Source of the DNA: an uncultured Collinsella sp.
GTDB lineage: Bacteria; Actinomycetota; Coriobacteriia; Coriobacteriales; Coriobacteriaceae
Reading direction: 5' to 3'
Length of the DNA stretch: 64,000 nt
Assembly (NCBI GenBank): GCA_958445065.1
Contig: CAUCQW010000002.1
Span: forward strand, 1 to 64,000
The translations under genes and the position numbers were made by a program. Positions 32,460 through 41,395 of this stretch are shown here, piece by piece. The notes beneath the pieces were generated by a model. That model was not told where the DNA came from. It did no database searches and saw only the letters and a program-made list of their open reading frames with translations. Positions within the stretch are counted from its first letter, which is position 1, and each line of letters opens with the position of its first letter.

Positions 32460-34373
32460 TTAATGCTTCAGCGATTGAACGTGGGGGAGGACTAGATCAC
32501 GCTCCATCGTCACAACGCCACCGGACGATGCCGTGCTTTTAGTCGTAAGCCGGAGCGAGTCGATTATCTTCTTGGTGCTTGGGCTGCAATCGACCCTGTG
32601 GGGGGCAACACTGAGCTCATCGTACTGATCGAGGATCGCGTCCACCTTCTGCGACTCCTCGAAGGTCTGCCCGCGATAGAGCGTATAGTCGTGCCCGCCG
32701 ACGTTGACGAGGCCATCGGGCATGAGGGCGATGTCTTTTGCTTCAATCGCCGGCACCACGGCGAACTTAACGCCCGCGGCAACAGCGATGTCCTTATATT
32801 CGGCGGGAACAACCATCTCTCGGAACTCCGGCAGATCCCTCATCGATAGGAAGGCGTTCGAGCTGACCTCGACGGTCTCATACCCTCCACGTCCGGCGCC
32901 ATCGATAACGCGACCGAACACCTCCGAGTCCATCAGGATCCCGGGCAAGGGGTCAATGTCGGATCGTTTCATGTAGACCGTGCGGTCGCCCTGTGCCGGG
33001 CCGTCAAGGTTCACGGTGACGTCCGACCAAAGAGCCCCGAACGAGTCGGAGCCCTCGGTCACATCGAAGGCTTGGATGCAGAGCGTATCATTCTCTTCGT
33101 AGATCTGCTTAACGAGCTCCACGGTCTTCGGCTCCCCGTCGACCGAATAGTTGACCTTGATGCCACCCTTGGAGGTCGCATCCACATAGAGGCTACTGTC
33201 CTCGATGCGCTTTTCGACATTCTCCCTATAGGCGACCAGCGAACCGGGGTGCGCCAGAATCTGGGACAGGCCTTCTTCCAGCTGGTCGATATCGACAACG
33301 ACGGGCTGCTCAACCTTAGGGAACAGGCCCCTCTCAAAAGCCTTTAATGCGTACTTGCTGCGGTCCTCCCTCACCGTCATAACGAGCGCGGCATCGCTGG
33401 GAAATTGAAAAGTGCCGTCAACTCTAACAATACTTACGGTATCTCGCCTAGTCGCCGCAGCAACGCACTGAAGGATATGGGAAGAGGCCTGGTCGATATT
33501 TCCCAAAACGATGGCGCCGCCGCTTACAGTCGAAATGATACCGGGCAGGATCGGGCGCCCCCCGCCGATGATGCCCGCAGTGCTCGCCGTCCCGACATCG
33601 GACACGACGGCGACGTTCCCCTTAGCGCCGGCGCGGGCGAGATCTCTCATGAGTGTCGCCTCGTCACTCTCGCCGACGCGGAAGAACGCCCGGAGCGCCT
33701 CGCCCGCGCGTTCCGGGCTATCCGTCTCGATGAGGATGGGTCTATGGGTCGCAAGCGCCTCAGCCACAGCGGAGACGGCAGCGGGCGGATAAACTGGGCT
33801 CAGTTGTTCGGGTTCGGCCGGCATGGTCCTTCCGATGAGCTTCTCGGGATTACTTAGGGCGTCAGTTGAAATCGAGTCCAAAGATTGAAGGCTCGAATGA
33901 TAAGGCCTGATTCCGCGCGGAGTTGCAGCTGAGACGATTCCTTGGAGACTCAGCTCTTGGCAAAGGTTCTCGACGGCGATAGTACCCCGGCATGAGGTGA
34001 CGTTGCCACCGAAATCGAGCGAACCGAAAAACAGCCTGTCCTCGATATATGTAGGATCAAGTTGCCCCGAGGCGCTTAGAATTCCGAGTGCGATGGGTAG
34101 CGCGAGGGAGCCTGCATCTCGGATTCGACCAGAGAAGGCCCTGCTATAGCCAGGCGAGGGCTTGACATCGATAGAGCCACTGTTTCGAGGCAGGGTGTAT
34201 CCCTGCGCCCTGAGGGCGCACCTGACGATACCTCGCAGCTCTACGGCGGCATTATCCTGAATGCCCAGAATGGTCAAGCCGGGAATTCCCGGCTTGAGTT
34301 CAACCGCGATGTCGATGGGCACCGCCGAGGCGGCTTCCACAATAGCGCCATGGACAACTGTACGATTGGTCAT
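32460..34373 (-). CDS. ComM-like protein with degenerate ATPase motifs and a novel C-terminal region
   Basis: A 637-aa protein from ATG 34373 (TTGGAG upstream). Residues ~1-165 match the N-terminal Lon-like/ChlI domain of ComM/YifB (VPIDIAVELKPGIPGLTILG, then SGSIDVKPSPGYSRAFSG, then GILSASGQLDPTYIEDRLFF). Residues ~205-345 align with the ComM AAA+ core, including IIGGGRPILPGIISTVSGGA, but the Walker A loop is replaced by ILIETDSPERAGEALR and the Walker B LDE by LGNIDQ, so ATP hydrolysis looks lost. The last ~290 residues are unrelated to ComM and unrecognised. ComM is a branch-migration helicase in natural transformation. A LexA-like box lies 67 bp upstream. Confidence 0.7.
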   Translation of the reverse strand: MTNRTVVHGAIVEAASAVPIDIAVELKPGIPGLTILGIQDNAAVELRGIVRCALRAQGYTLPRNSGSIDVKPSPGYSRAFSGRIRDAGSLALPIALGILSASGQLDPTYIEDRLFFGSLDFGGNVTSCRGTIAVENLCQELSLQGIVSAATPRGIRPYHSSLQSLDSISTDALSNPEKLIGRTMPAEPEQLSPVYPPAAVSAVAEALATHRPILIETDSPERAGEALRAFFRVGESDEATLMRDLARAGAKGNVAVVSDVGTASTAGIIGGGRPILPGIISTVSGGAIVLGNIDQASSHILQCVAAATRRDTVSIVRVDGTFQFPSDAALVMTVREDRSKYALKAFERGLFPKVEQPVVVDIDQLEEGLSQILAHPGSLVAYRENVEKRIEDSSLYVDATSKGGIKVNYSVDGEPKTVELVKQIYEENDTLCIQAFDVTEGSDSFGALWSDVTVNLDGPAQGDRTVYMKRSDIDPLPGILMDSEVFGRVIDGAGRGGYETVEVSSNAFLSMRDLPEFREMVVPAEYKDIAVAAGVKFAVVPAIEAKDIALMPDGLVNVGGHDYTLYRGQTFEESQKVDAILDQYDELSVAPHRVDCSPSTKKIIDSLRLTTKSTASSGGVVTMERDLVLPHVQSLKH

Positions 34374-34850
34374 AACCCGCTCCAATCCTCAAGGGTATTG
34401 AGACAAGTCTGATGGCGGGAAGTGCCAATATGGCCTTGCTGAACAACTGTTCCAGGCCTTCATTGACTTGGCGGCCAACAACCGTATCGAAATGGATCAT
34501 CTCGCAAGCTAAACTGAGATCATCTAGTTCCAGTGCGGCAAATGCTATCCATGAATTGCCGAGAGCGTTTTAGGTCCAACTGTTTGAATCTTTATTACAC
34601 CGGAAAGTAAAAGCCCCAAAACGGTCTCAAGACACAGAGAAGGCGCTCGCGGCCTCCGGCTTGCCGCCGACTCAGGACGACGCTCCCTAGAGCCTCCACA
34701 ATGTATATACAGGCGAAATGCCTTTTATGCATTGGGTTGTGGTGGATAGTGGTGGATAGCCAGAAGAAACCAGTGGATTCTAGAAAGAATAGCGAATAGT
34801 AAAGCGGTTCCCCCGATCGACTAGATTTCAGGGAAACCGCTGGTAGATAG
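34374..34850. other. Gene-poor right end of the conjugative element
   Basis: No convincing coding sequence. It contains the fourth LexA-like box (34441-34452), a TGTATATACA palindrome near 34710, an AATGC/GCATT inverted repeat near 34727-34743, two tandem TGGTGGATAG units (34740-34759), and an AGCGGTT/AACCGCT stem (34803-34841) that may terminate the adjacent tRNA transcript. Small palindromes and repeats beside a tRNA 3' end are typical of integrase/excisionase binding regions. Confidence 0.45.
34441..34452. promoter_or_regulatory. LexA-like (SOS) box, site 4
   Basis: GAACAACTGTTC (GAACA-N2-TGTTC arms), 67 bp upstream of the ComM-like gene start. It differs at one central position from the box at 18138 and 32437. 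Confidence 0.45.
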
Positions 34851-34856
34851 TGGTGG
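34740..34856. repeat. Direct repeat pair beside the tRNA 3' end (candidate attachment region)
   Basis: TGGTGGATAGTGGTGG at 34740-34755 recurs as TGGTAGATAGTGGTGG at 34841-34856 (one mismatch). The second copy runs into the CCA end of the CAU tRNA gene. Integrating elements often use a tRNA 3' end as attB. The far-end copy, if any, is outside the window, so this stays a weak candidate. Confidence 0.3.
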
Positions 34857-34926
34857 GCCCTCCGGGATTCGAACCCAGAACCCAGGGATTATGAGTCCCC
34901 TGCGCTAACCGTTGCGCCAAGAGCCC
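34851..34926 (-). tRNA. tRNA with CAU anticodon (Met or lysidine-modified Ile2)
   Basis: 76 nt including an encoded CCA. Acceptor GGGCTCT/AGGGCCC (one G-U pair), D-arm GGCGCAACGGTTAGCGC, anticodon arm GGGGA-CTCATAA-TCCCT giving CAU, and T-arm with GGTTCGAATCC. A CAU anticodon cannot by itself separate elongator Met from Ile2. A TATAAT -10 (minus strand, 34944-34939) precedes the gene by 12 nt. Confidence 0.93.
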
Positions 34927-35590
34927 TTATGTACTGTGATTATAGTTTCAACAATGGAAATTCATTTCCCATCGGGTTAAATCACGATTTGAAATACTAC
35001 CATGCACAAGCATGTCGCACAACGCACGATCAAGCGATGTTTTTAACACCCGCTATTCCCTGATAATCAAGATGCATCACAATAAATATCACTGGATGAG
35101 AATGGTTCAAGCCATTATCCAAAGGCTGCAAATAGAGTTAGCCATCGGCGAACTGGTGCCATTTCAAAACCATGCCGGATTACGGGGCTGGATCCAGACC
35201 GGCCGCCCATACCCGACATTTCACGGAATTCACAAGCCGTCTACCTGCGGTTTTGATTTTACCGATTGCGGCATGCTCGGGGGTTCCCGGCCTGGCCCCG
35301 TAAACCGGCATGGTTTTGAAATCGTCGGGTGTGCGGGGGGGGCGGTTGGCCCCGATAATGGGCCCGGCGCCGGCGGGACAGCCGTTGGGCGGATGGCGGA
35401 CCGCGCCGCGGATGCGAGAAACGGCGGTCCGCGGGATTCGGGATGTCCCAAGGGCGCCGGAGAGGAGGGCGGCGGCAACGCCGCCGCCCGCGTCCGCGGC
35501 CCGTCCCGCATCCTCGCCCCCGCCGCAGAAAGTTTTTCCGAAATTGTCCTTGCATCGCCGCCCGAGTTCCCGTATAGTACCTCTTCGCAC
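34927..35590. other. Intergenic region between two tRNA genes; no gene seen
   Basis: 664 bp with no supported coding sequence. The left half is AT-richer. The right half is very GC-rich, with a G8 run (35335-35342) and a perfect 10-bp stem with an AAC loop (35467-35489). It also holds a 16-bp sequence repeated at 53079. The promoter of tRNA-Ala lies at the right end. Confidence 0.5.
35550..35578 (+). promoter_or_regulatory. Promoter of tRNA-Ala
   Basis: TTGCAT (35550-35555), 17-bp spacer, TATAGT (35573-35578), 12 bp before the tRNA 5' end. Good sigma-70-type promoter. Confidence 0.75.
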
Positions 35591-35663
35591 GGGGGCGTAG
35601 CTCAGCTGGGAGAGCGCTTGACTGGCAGTCAAGAGGTCAGGGGTTCGATCCCCCTCGTCTCCA
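35591..35663 (+). tRNA. tRNA-Ala (GGC)
   Basis: 73 nt. Acceptor GGGGGCG/CGTCTCC with two G-U pairs, D-arm GCTCAGCTGGGAGAGC, anticodon arm CTTGA-CTGGCAG-TCAAG giving GGC, T-arm GGGGTTCGATCCCC. CCA is not encoded. Strong promoter upstream and terminator 17 bp downstream. Confidence 0.95.
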
Positions 35664-35679
35664 CCCGAGCATTGAATGA

Positions 35680-35707
35680 GGCTCCAACGCAAGTTGGGGC
35701 CTTTTTT
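35680..35707 (+). terminator. Terminator of tRNA-Ala
   Basis: GGCTCCAAC (35680-35688), GCAA loop, GTTGGGGCC (35693-35701), followed by six T. Confidence 0.9.
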
Positions 35708-35738
35708 CATATAGGCAAACAAGGTCAAAGGCGGCACC

Positions 35739-37772
35739 ATGATCCTCCTGGTCGACAAGATCGAAAAAAGCTTCGGCGCGCGCGTCCTCTTTAGCGGCGC
35801 GTCCTTCCAGATCAACCCCGGCGAGCGCTTCGCGCTCGTGGGACCCAACGGCGCCGGCAAAACCACCATGCTCAAGATCATCATGGGCATCGACAGCCCC
35901 GACTCCGGCCAGGTCCAGTACGCCAAGGACTGCCAGGTGGGTTACCTAGAGCAGGAAACCAACCTGGAACACAAGGACACCACCATCCTTGCCGAGGTCA
36001 TGGCCGCCGCCAAGGAAATCCGCCGCATGGGCGAGCGCGCCAACGAGCTGCAGGCCCAGATTACCGAGCTCTCCGAGCAAGGCAAGGACGTCGACGCACT
36101 CCTCAACGAGTACGGCCAGGTCCAGGATCGCTTTGAGCACCTGGGCGGCTACGAGCTCGAGAGCAACGCCCGCAAAATCCTGTCCGGCCTGGGCTTTAAG
36201 GTCACCGACTTTGAGCGCCCGTGCTCCGAGTTCTCGGGCGGCTGGCAGATGCGCATCGCGCTCGCCAAGCTCTTCCTGCGCCATCCTGACTTGCTGCTTC
36301 TGGACGAGCCTACCAACCACCTGGATCTCGAAAGCGTCCAGTGGCTTCGCGGCTTTATCGCGAACTACGACGGCGCCGTCCTTATCGTCAGCCACGACCG
36401 CGCCTTCATGGACGCCTGCGTCGACCACGTCGCCGCGCTTGAGAACCGCCGCGTGACCACCTACACCGGCAACTACAGCAGCTACCTTAAGCAGCGCGAG
36501 GACAACCTGGAGCAGATGCGCACCAAGCGTGCTGCCCAGGAGCGCGATATCGCTCACATGCAGGTCTTCGTCGACAAGTTCCGCTACAAGCCCACCAAGG
36601 CAGCCCAGGCCCAGGAGCGCATCCGCAAGATCGAGCAGATCAAAAAGGAGCTCGTCATCCTGCCCGAGGGCCACAAGCACATCGACTTTAAGTTCCCCGA
36701 TCCGCCGCGCTCCGGCGACATGGTTGTGGGCCTGGAGGGCGTGTCTAAGTCCTACGGCAACAAGCACATCTACAGTGATATTGACCTCAAACTCTACCGC
36801 GGCGAGCATGTGGCGCTCGTCGGCCCTAACGGCGCCGGCAAGTCCACCCTCATGAAAATCATCGCCGGCTTGGAGCCGCCCACTACAGGCACCCGTGACC
36901 TGGGCACCAACGTGGGTGTGGCCTACTATGCCCAGCACGCGCTCGAAGGCATGACCGAGTCCAACACCGTCCTGCAAGAAATCGACACCGTCACGCCCAA
37001 GTGGACCGTTCCGCAGCAGCGCAGCCTGCTGGGCGCCTTCCTGTTTAGCGATAACGACGCAATCGAAAAGCAGGTCCGCGTCCTCTCCGGCGGCGAAAAA
37101 GCGCGTCTGGCCCTGGCCAAGATGCTCGTGGCGCCCGAGGCGCTCCTGTGCCTGGACGAGCCCACCAACCACCTGGACATCGACTCGGTGGATATGCTCG
37201 AGAACGCCCTGCAAAACTTCCCCGGCACCATCGTGCTTATCAGCCACGACGAGCACCTAGTGCGCGCCGTTGCCAACCGCGTCATCGACATCCGCGACGG
37301 CAAGGTCACGGTCTACGACGGCGACTACGACTACTACCTCTACAAGCGCGAGGACCTCGCAGCCCGCGCCGCCGCCGAGGCGGCAGGGGAGAGCGCGCCT
37401 GTCGCGGCCAAGTCCACTAAAGCCAGCGCCGCCCAGGCCGACACCCCCGCCGCGGCGCCTAAGCCTGCCGAGGGCAAAAAGACCAAGGAGCAAAAGCGCG
37501 CCGAGGCCCAGGCCCGCGCCGCGCTCAACAAAAAGCTCAAGGGCGTGCGCAACCAGCTCAAGAAAATCGAGACAGAGCTGGACAAAAAGCGTGCCCGCTA
37601 TGACGAGCTTATGGAATTGATGGCAAGCGAAGAGCTTTATGCCGATCAGGACAAGTTCAACGCCGCGCTGGGGGAATATAACGGCCTTAAGCAAGAGCTG
37701 CCCAAGCTCGAGGACGAATGGCTGGAGCTTTCCACCCAGATCGAAGAGGAGACCGCGCGTGAACTCTCGTAA
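35739..37772 (+). CDS. ABC-F family ATPase (Uup/YkpA type)
   Basis: A 677-aa soluble protein with two ABC domains and no membrane segments. Walker A motifs GPNGAGKTT (about residues 35-43) and GPNGAGKST (about 362-370); signatures FSGGWQMR (about 165) and LSGGEKAR (about 449); Walker [13 protein letters not shown] and [13 protein letters not shown] linker of ~80 residues separates the domains. After an Ala/Lys-rich low-complexity stretch, a C-terminal coiled coil ([20 protein letters not shown]) resembles Uup/YdiF. Such proteins act on ribosomes in translation quality control; some give antibiotic resistance, but nothing marks this one as a resistance determinant. Confidence 0.93.
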   Translation: MILLVDKIEKSFGARVLFSGASFQINPGERFALVGPNGAGKTTMLKIIMGIDSPDSGQVQYAKDCQVGYLEQETNLEHKDTTILAEVMAAAKEIRRMGERANELQAQITELSEQGKDVDALLNEYGQVQDRFEHLGGYELESNARKILSGLGFKVTDFERPCSEFSGGWQMRIALAKLFLRHPDLLLLDEPTNHLDLESVQWLRGFIANYDGAVLIVSHDRAFMDACVDHVAALENRRVTTYTGNYSSYLKQREDNLEQMRTKRAAQERDIAHMQVFVDKFRYKPTKAAQAQERIRKIEQIKKELVILPEGHKHIDFKFPDPPRSGDMVVGLEGVSKSYGNKHIYSDIDLKLYRGEHVALVGPNGAGKSTLMKIIAGLEPPTTGTRDLGTNVGVAYYAQHALEGMTESNTVLQEIDTVTPKWTVPQQRSLLGAFLFSDNDAIEKQVRVLSGGEKARLALAKMLVAPEALLCLDEPTNHLDIDSVDMLENALQNFPGTIVLISHDEHLVRAVANRVIDIRDGKVTVYDGDYDYYLYKREDLAARAAAEAAGESAPVAAKSTKASAAQADTPAAAPKPAEGKKTKEQKRAEAQARAALNKKLKGVRNQLKKIETELDKKRARYDELMELMASEELYADQDKFNAALGEYNGLKQELPKLEDEWLELSTQIEEETARELS

Positions 37773-38055
37773 AGCCACCGCCGTGGCGATGAGCATCATA
37801 GCCATCGCTTGTCGCATCTGCGGCATCTTTATGAGCGCGATGACCGTGCTGCTGTGCTTCAGCGGCCTCACCGCCAAGCTGCAGATCGTGGGCTTTGTCG
37901 TTGAGCTTTCGCGCGCCCTGCCGAGCGCCATCGCCGGCTACGGCGTTATCACCTCGCCCTTTGGCGGTGTCTTCCGCTTGGATTACGCCATCGTCGCCGT
38001 CATCCTGTTTGTGGCCGACTACCTGCTCACGCGCGCCTCGCGTCGCGTCCGCTAG
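37759..38055 (+). CDS. Small membrane protein, hypothetical
   Basis: A 98-aa protein with GTG start at 37759, preceded by AGGAG at good spacing and overlapping the ABC-F gene by 14 bp. Three hydrophobic segments (about 9-33, 37-58 and 74-90) separate short polar loops, and the end is basic ([10 protein letters not shown]). No family recognised. It lies 9 bp before the site-2 protease gene. Confidence 0.65.
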   Translation: MNSRKATAVAMSIIAIACRICGIFMSAMTVLLCFSGLTAKLQIVGFVVELSRALPSAIAGYGVITSPFGGVFRLDYAIVAVILFVADYLLTRASRRVR

Positions 38056-38064
38056 GGGAGCGCC

Positions 38065-38748
38065 ATGTCCAGCAGCTACCTCATGAACCTGCTCGCCAGC
38101 GCTGTCGCCGTCATCGTGGGCATCGTCATCCACGAGAGTGCACACGCCGCCGCGGCCTGGGCGCTCGGCGACAAGACGGCGCGTTCACGCGGCCGCGTTT
38201 CGCTCAACCCGCTCAACCATATCGACCCGTTTGGCACCGTCCTCCTGCCGCTGCTGATGCTCGCGGCCGGCGGCCCGGTGTTCGCCTTTGCCAAACCCGT
38301 GCCCGTCTACCTCAACAACCTCAAGCAACCCAAGCGGGACGAAGTCCTGGTGAGCGCAGCCGGCCCCGCATCGAACATCGCACTGGCATGCCTCGCCGCA
38401 GCCCTCATGCACGCAGCGTACGGCAATCTCTACGCCAGCATGTCCTTTGCCGTGGCGTCGCAGATCATGAACTTCGGCGCCACCTTTATCGTGGTCAACC
38501 TGTCGCTCGCGTTCTTTAACCTCATCCCGATCCCGCCGCTCGACGGCTCGTCAATCATCGTGCCCTTCCTCAAAGGCAAAGCCCTCGCCAACTACTACCG
38601 TCTGCAGCAATACGCTATGCCGATCCTTATCATCGTGCTGTATCTGCTGCCCATGTGGACCGGCATCGACGTGATCGGCCGCTATTTCGACGTTACCGTG
38701 TATCCGCTGGCTGAGCGGCTGCTCGACTTCGCAATCGCCGGCATCTAG
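38065..38748 (+). CDS. Site-2 protease family (M50) membrane metalloprotease
   Basis: A 227-aa polytopic protein. HESAH at residues 23-27 within the first transmembrane helix is the HExxH zinc motif, and the second zinc ligand motif lies in FNLIPIPPLDGSSI near 150-163 (NxxPxPPLDG). It belongs to the short YwhC/SREBP-like M50 group without a PDZ domain, which is commonly encoded beside scpA-scpB in Gram-positive bacteria, as here. Confidence 0.9.
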   Translation: MSSSYLMNLLASAVAVIVGIVIHESAHAAAAWALGDKTARSRGRVSLNPLNHIDPFGTVLLPLLMLAAGGPVFAFAKPVPVYLNNLKQPKRDEVLVSAAGPASNIALACLAAALMHAAYGNLYASMSFAVASQIMNFGATFIVVNLSLAFFNLIPIPPLDGSSIIVPFLKGKALANYYRLQQYAMPILIIVLYLLPMWTGIDVIGRYFDVTVYPLAERLLDFAIAGI

Positions 38749-38832
38749 GGTAAACTTACAGGTCGACCGCGCATAACGGTCGCAACATGCACCCAAACCG
38801 CGCCGCGAAGGCGCCGTCAAAGGAGGTCGAAG

Positions 38833-39642
38833 ATGTCGTATCGTGTGTCGACGCAGGTCTACAGCGGACCGTTCGACCTGCTGCTGCAGCTGGTAACCCG
38901 CCAAAAAGTTGATATCTGCGCCATCTCGATCAGCGAGGTGGCCGAGCAGTACCTTGCCGAGGTCGAGCGCATCGAGGCGCTGGACCTGGACGTGGCGAGC
39001 GACTTTTTGCTGGTCGCGGCAACCCTTCTGGACATCAAGGCCGCCTCGCTGGTGCCCCAGGAAGCCCCGCGCAAGACAGACGACGATGACGAGGATGACG
39101 ATGACCTCGAGGAGCTTAGCGCACTCGACGGCGACGCCCTGCGCGAGGTCCTGATTCAGCGCCTGATCGCCTATAAGCAGTTTAAGGGCGCGGCGGCAGC
39201 CCTTGGCGCGCGCATGCAGGCCGAGAGCCGCATGCATCCGCGCGTGGCCGGCCCCGACCCCGAGTTCCTAGGCCTTATGCCCGACTACCTGGCCGGCATC
39301 ACCCTGCGCGGCTTGGCCGTCATCTGCGCCGACCTGGACGGCAAGCGCCAGACCTTCCTACTGGAGGCCGAGCACGTGGCACCGCATCGTGTGCCGCTCG
39401 ACCTGACAGTGGCCTCGGTCGATCGCTTTACTATGGCGCACCAAACCTGCACCTTCCGAGAACTGTTGGACGGCGACGCCACCACCGAGCAGCTCGTTGT
39501 CACCTTCCTGGCCATGCTGGAGCTCGCCAAGCGCGGATCGCTTACGCTAAGCCAGGACGAGATCTTTGGAACCATTCAAATCAACCGCGTCGAGGGCGCC
39601 GAGGCATACGTGCCCGGCGAGGGCCCCGAGCTCACCGAATAG
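38833..39642 (+). CDS. scpA: Segregation and condensation protein A
   Basis: A 269-aa kleisin. The N-terminal block VYSGPFDLLLQLVTRQKVDI, then ISISEVAEQYLAEVERI and VASDFLLVAATLLDIKAASL, is diagnostic of ScpA. An acidic Asp/Glu run follows near residues 75-95, and the C-terminal winged helix (VTFLAMLELAKRGSLTLSQDEIF) is present. With ScpB and SMC it forms the chromosome condensin. GGAGG lies 8 nt before the ATG. Followed 12 bp later by scpB. Confidence 0.97.
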   Translation: MSYRVSTQVYSGPFDLLLQLVTRQKVDICAISISEVAEQYLAEVERIEALDLDVASDFLLVAATLLDIKAASLVPQEAPRKTDDDDEDDDDLEELSALDGDALREVLIQRLIAYKQFKGAAAALGARMQAESRMHPRVAGPDPEFLGLMPDYLAGITLRGLAVICADLDGKRQTFLLEAEHVAPHRVPLDLTVASVDRFTMAHQTCTFRELLDGDATTEQLVVTFLAMLELAKRGSLTLSQDEIFGTIQINRVEGAEAYVPGEGPELTE

Positions 39643-39654
39643 GAGCGACCAACC

Positions 39655-40374
39655 ATGTCAACCCTTTCCACGCTAGAGGTAAACAGCCTCAAAGGCGCCC
39701 TCGAGGCGCTGCTGCTGGTGTCGAGCGACCCCGTGAGCGCACCCGCGCTGGCAGGTGCGCTGGATATCGCCCCGGGCGAGTGCGCGTCGCTTTTGGCCGA
39801 GCTCAAGGTTGAGTACGAGGAGGCCAACCGCGGCTTTCAGCTGCGCGAGGTCGCTGGTGGCTGGCGCCTGTTTACACACCCCGCCTACCACGACGTGGTC
39901 GAGGCCTACGTGCTGAGCTGGGACACGCAAAAACTGTCGCAGGCAGCGCTCGAGACTCTGGCCGTCATCGCCTACCACCAGCCCGTCACGCGCGAGGTAG
40001 TCAAGGGCATCCGCGGCGTCAACTCCGACGGCGTCATTGCGTCGCTCGTGGACAAGGGCCTGGTGCGCGAGCTCGGCCGCGACCCCGAGCGCGGTCAGGC
40101 CATCATCTACGGCACGACCAACGCCTTCTTGGAAAAGTTCGGCCTGCGCTCCACTCGCGACCTGCCCGATCTAGAGCAGTTTGCCCCTGACGAACAATCG
40201 CGCCAGTTTATCCGCGAGCGCCTGAGCGGCCGCAGCATTCAGTCCACGCTCGAGGAGCAGGCCGAGGACCTGGACGAAGAGCGCGAACTGATCGATACCG
40301 ATGTTGAGGACACCGATGGCGAGGAGCTGCTGGCCGCCGGTGACACCTCGGAGGACATGCATGACGAGGACTAA
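39655..40374 (+). CDS. scpB: Segregation and condensation protein B
   Basis: A 239-aa protein with two winged-helix domains. KGALEALLLVSSDPVSAPAL starts the first; LSQAALETLAVIAYHQPVTR and IRGVNSDGVIASLVDKGLV are diagnostic of ScpB. The last ~60 residues are an acidic tail (EDLDEERELIDTDVEDTDGE) that is longer than in most homologues. Works with ScpA and SMC. Its end overlaps the rluB start by 14 bp. Confidence 0.96.
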   Translation: MSTLSTLEVNSLKGALEALLLVSSDPVSAPALAGALDIAPGECASLLAELKVEYEEANRGFQLREVAGGWRLFTHPAYHDVVEAYVLSWDTQKLSQAALETLAVIAYHQPVTREVVKGIRGVNSDGVIASLVDKGLVRELGRDPERGQAIIYGTTNAFLEKFGLRSTRDLPDLEQFAPDEQSRQFIRERLSGRSIQSTLEEQAEDLDEERELIDTDVEDTDGEELLAAGDTSEDMHDED

Positions 40375-41329
40375 CGAAGCAGAGGAGACGCGCATCGCAA
40401 GCGCCACGGGCGCCACAATGCCCGCGGGCGACGCCCAGCCCGTCTACCCGCACACCATGCGTTTGCAGCGCTTTTTGGCGCGCGCGGGTGTGGCGAGCCG
40501 CCGCGGCTCGGAGGACCTGATGACTGCCGGACGCGTGACCGTCAACGGCCAGGTCGCGACCGAGCTGGGCACCAAGGTCGATGTCGACCGCGACCATATC
40601 GAGGTCGATGGCATGCCCGTCAAGCTCAACCAGGGCGCCGTGTACCTGATGCTCTATAAGCCGTCCGGCTACCTCACCACCATGAGCGATCCGCAGGAGC
40701 GCCCCTGCGTGGCCGACCTGGTCCCGCGCGACCGCTTTCCGGGGCTCTTCCCGGTGGGTCGCCTGGACCGCGACACCACGGGCCTCTTGCTCTTTACCAC
40801 CGACGGCGACCTTTCGCAGGATCTGCTGCACCCCAGCAAGCATGTCTACAAGACCTATCAGGCACTGGTAGACGGCCCCCTGACCGATCGCGATTTGGAA
40901 CCGCTGCGTCGCGGCATCGAGCTCGACGACGGCCTGTGCCAGCCGGCGATCTGCCGCGTCATCAGCGCGCGCGAGGCCGAGGCCGTGGCTCCGCAAGGCG
41001 TAAAGCCCGGCACCACTGCCGTGGAGGTCATCATCCGCGAGGGGCGCAAGAACCAGGTCAAGCGCATGCTGAGCAAGATCCACCATCCGGTGATCCGCCT
41101 GCATCGCTGTAACTTTGCCGGCCTGGAGCTCAAGGACGTGGCCAAGGGCTCGTGGCGCGAGCTCACCGACCGGGAGGTGCAAATCCTCAAGGCCGGCGGC
41201 ATCCCGCCCAAACAGGCCGCCTCCAAGCGCGCCGCGCCGGCGACCAACACCGCGAGCCACGCACGTCACCACGGCAGCCATGGCTCCGCGCCCAAGCGCA
41301 ACACCTACCGCGAGCGCTACACGGGCTAG
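40361..41329 (+). CDS. rluB: 23S rRNA pseudouridine synthase (RluB family)
   Basis: A 322-aa protein from ATG 40361, with GGAGG 6 nt upstream and inside the end of scpB. An S4 RNA-binding domain (RLQRFLARAGVASRRGSEDL) lies near residues 32-80. The catalytic domain carries the Asp in FPVGRLDRDTTGLLLFT near 125-140 and the RsuA/RluB signature EVIIREGRKNQVKRML. It modifies the peptidyl-transferase region of 23S rRNA. The basic, Ala/His-rich C-terminal tail is typical of actinobacterial homologues. The scpA-scpB-rluB-cmk order is conserved in Gram-positive genomes. Confidence 0.93.
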   Translation: MTRTNEAEETRIASATGATMPAGDAQPVYPHTMRLQRFLARAGVASRRGSEDLMTAGRVTVNGQVATELGTKVDVDRDHIEVDGMPVKLNQGAVYLMLYKPSGYLTTMSDPQERPCVADLVPRDRFPGLFPVGRLDRDTTGLLLFTTDGDLSQDLLHPSKHVYKTYQALVDGPLTDRDLEPLRRGIELDDGLCQPAICRVISAREAEAVAPQGVKPGTTAVEVIIREGRKNQVKRMLSKIHHPVIRLHRCNFAGLELKDVAKGSWRELTDREVQILKAGGIPPKQAASKRAAPATNTASHARHHGSHGSAPKRNTYRERYTG

Positions 41330-41395
41330 CTAGCCCGCCAGCGAGCAGCGCCCGCGTCCCATACCAGAACGTCAACCACCGAAAGGAAGCATTGC

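Noticed and set aside
35335..35342. G8 run as another phase-variable tract
   Set aside because: It lies in intergenic GC-rich DNA between two tRNA genes, with no supported coding sequence or nearby promoter.
35012..35794. 260-codon open frame overlapping tRNA-Ala
   Set aside because: It runs through the tRNA and its terminator, is low in complexity and has no ribosome binding site.
35739..37772. ABC-F protein as an antibiotic-resistance determinant
   Set aside because: Its context is housekeeping and its C-terminal coiled coil is of the Uup/YkpA type; nothing specific to resistance ABC-F proteins is seen.
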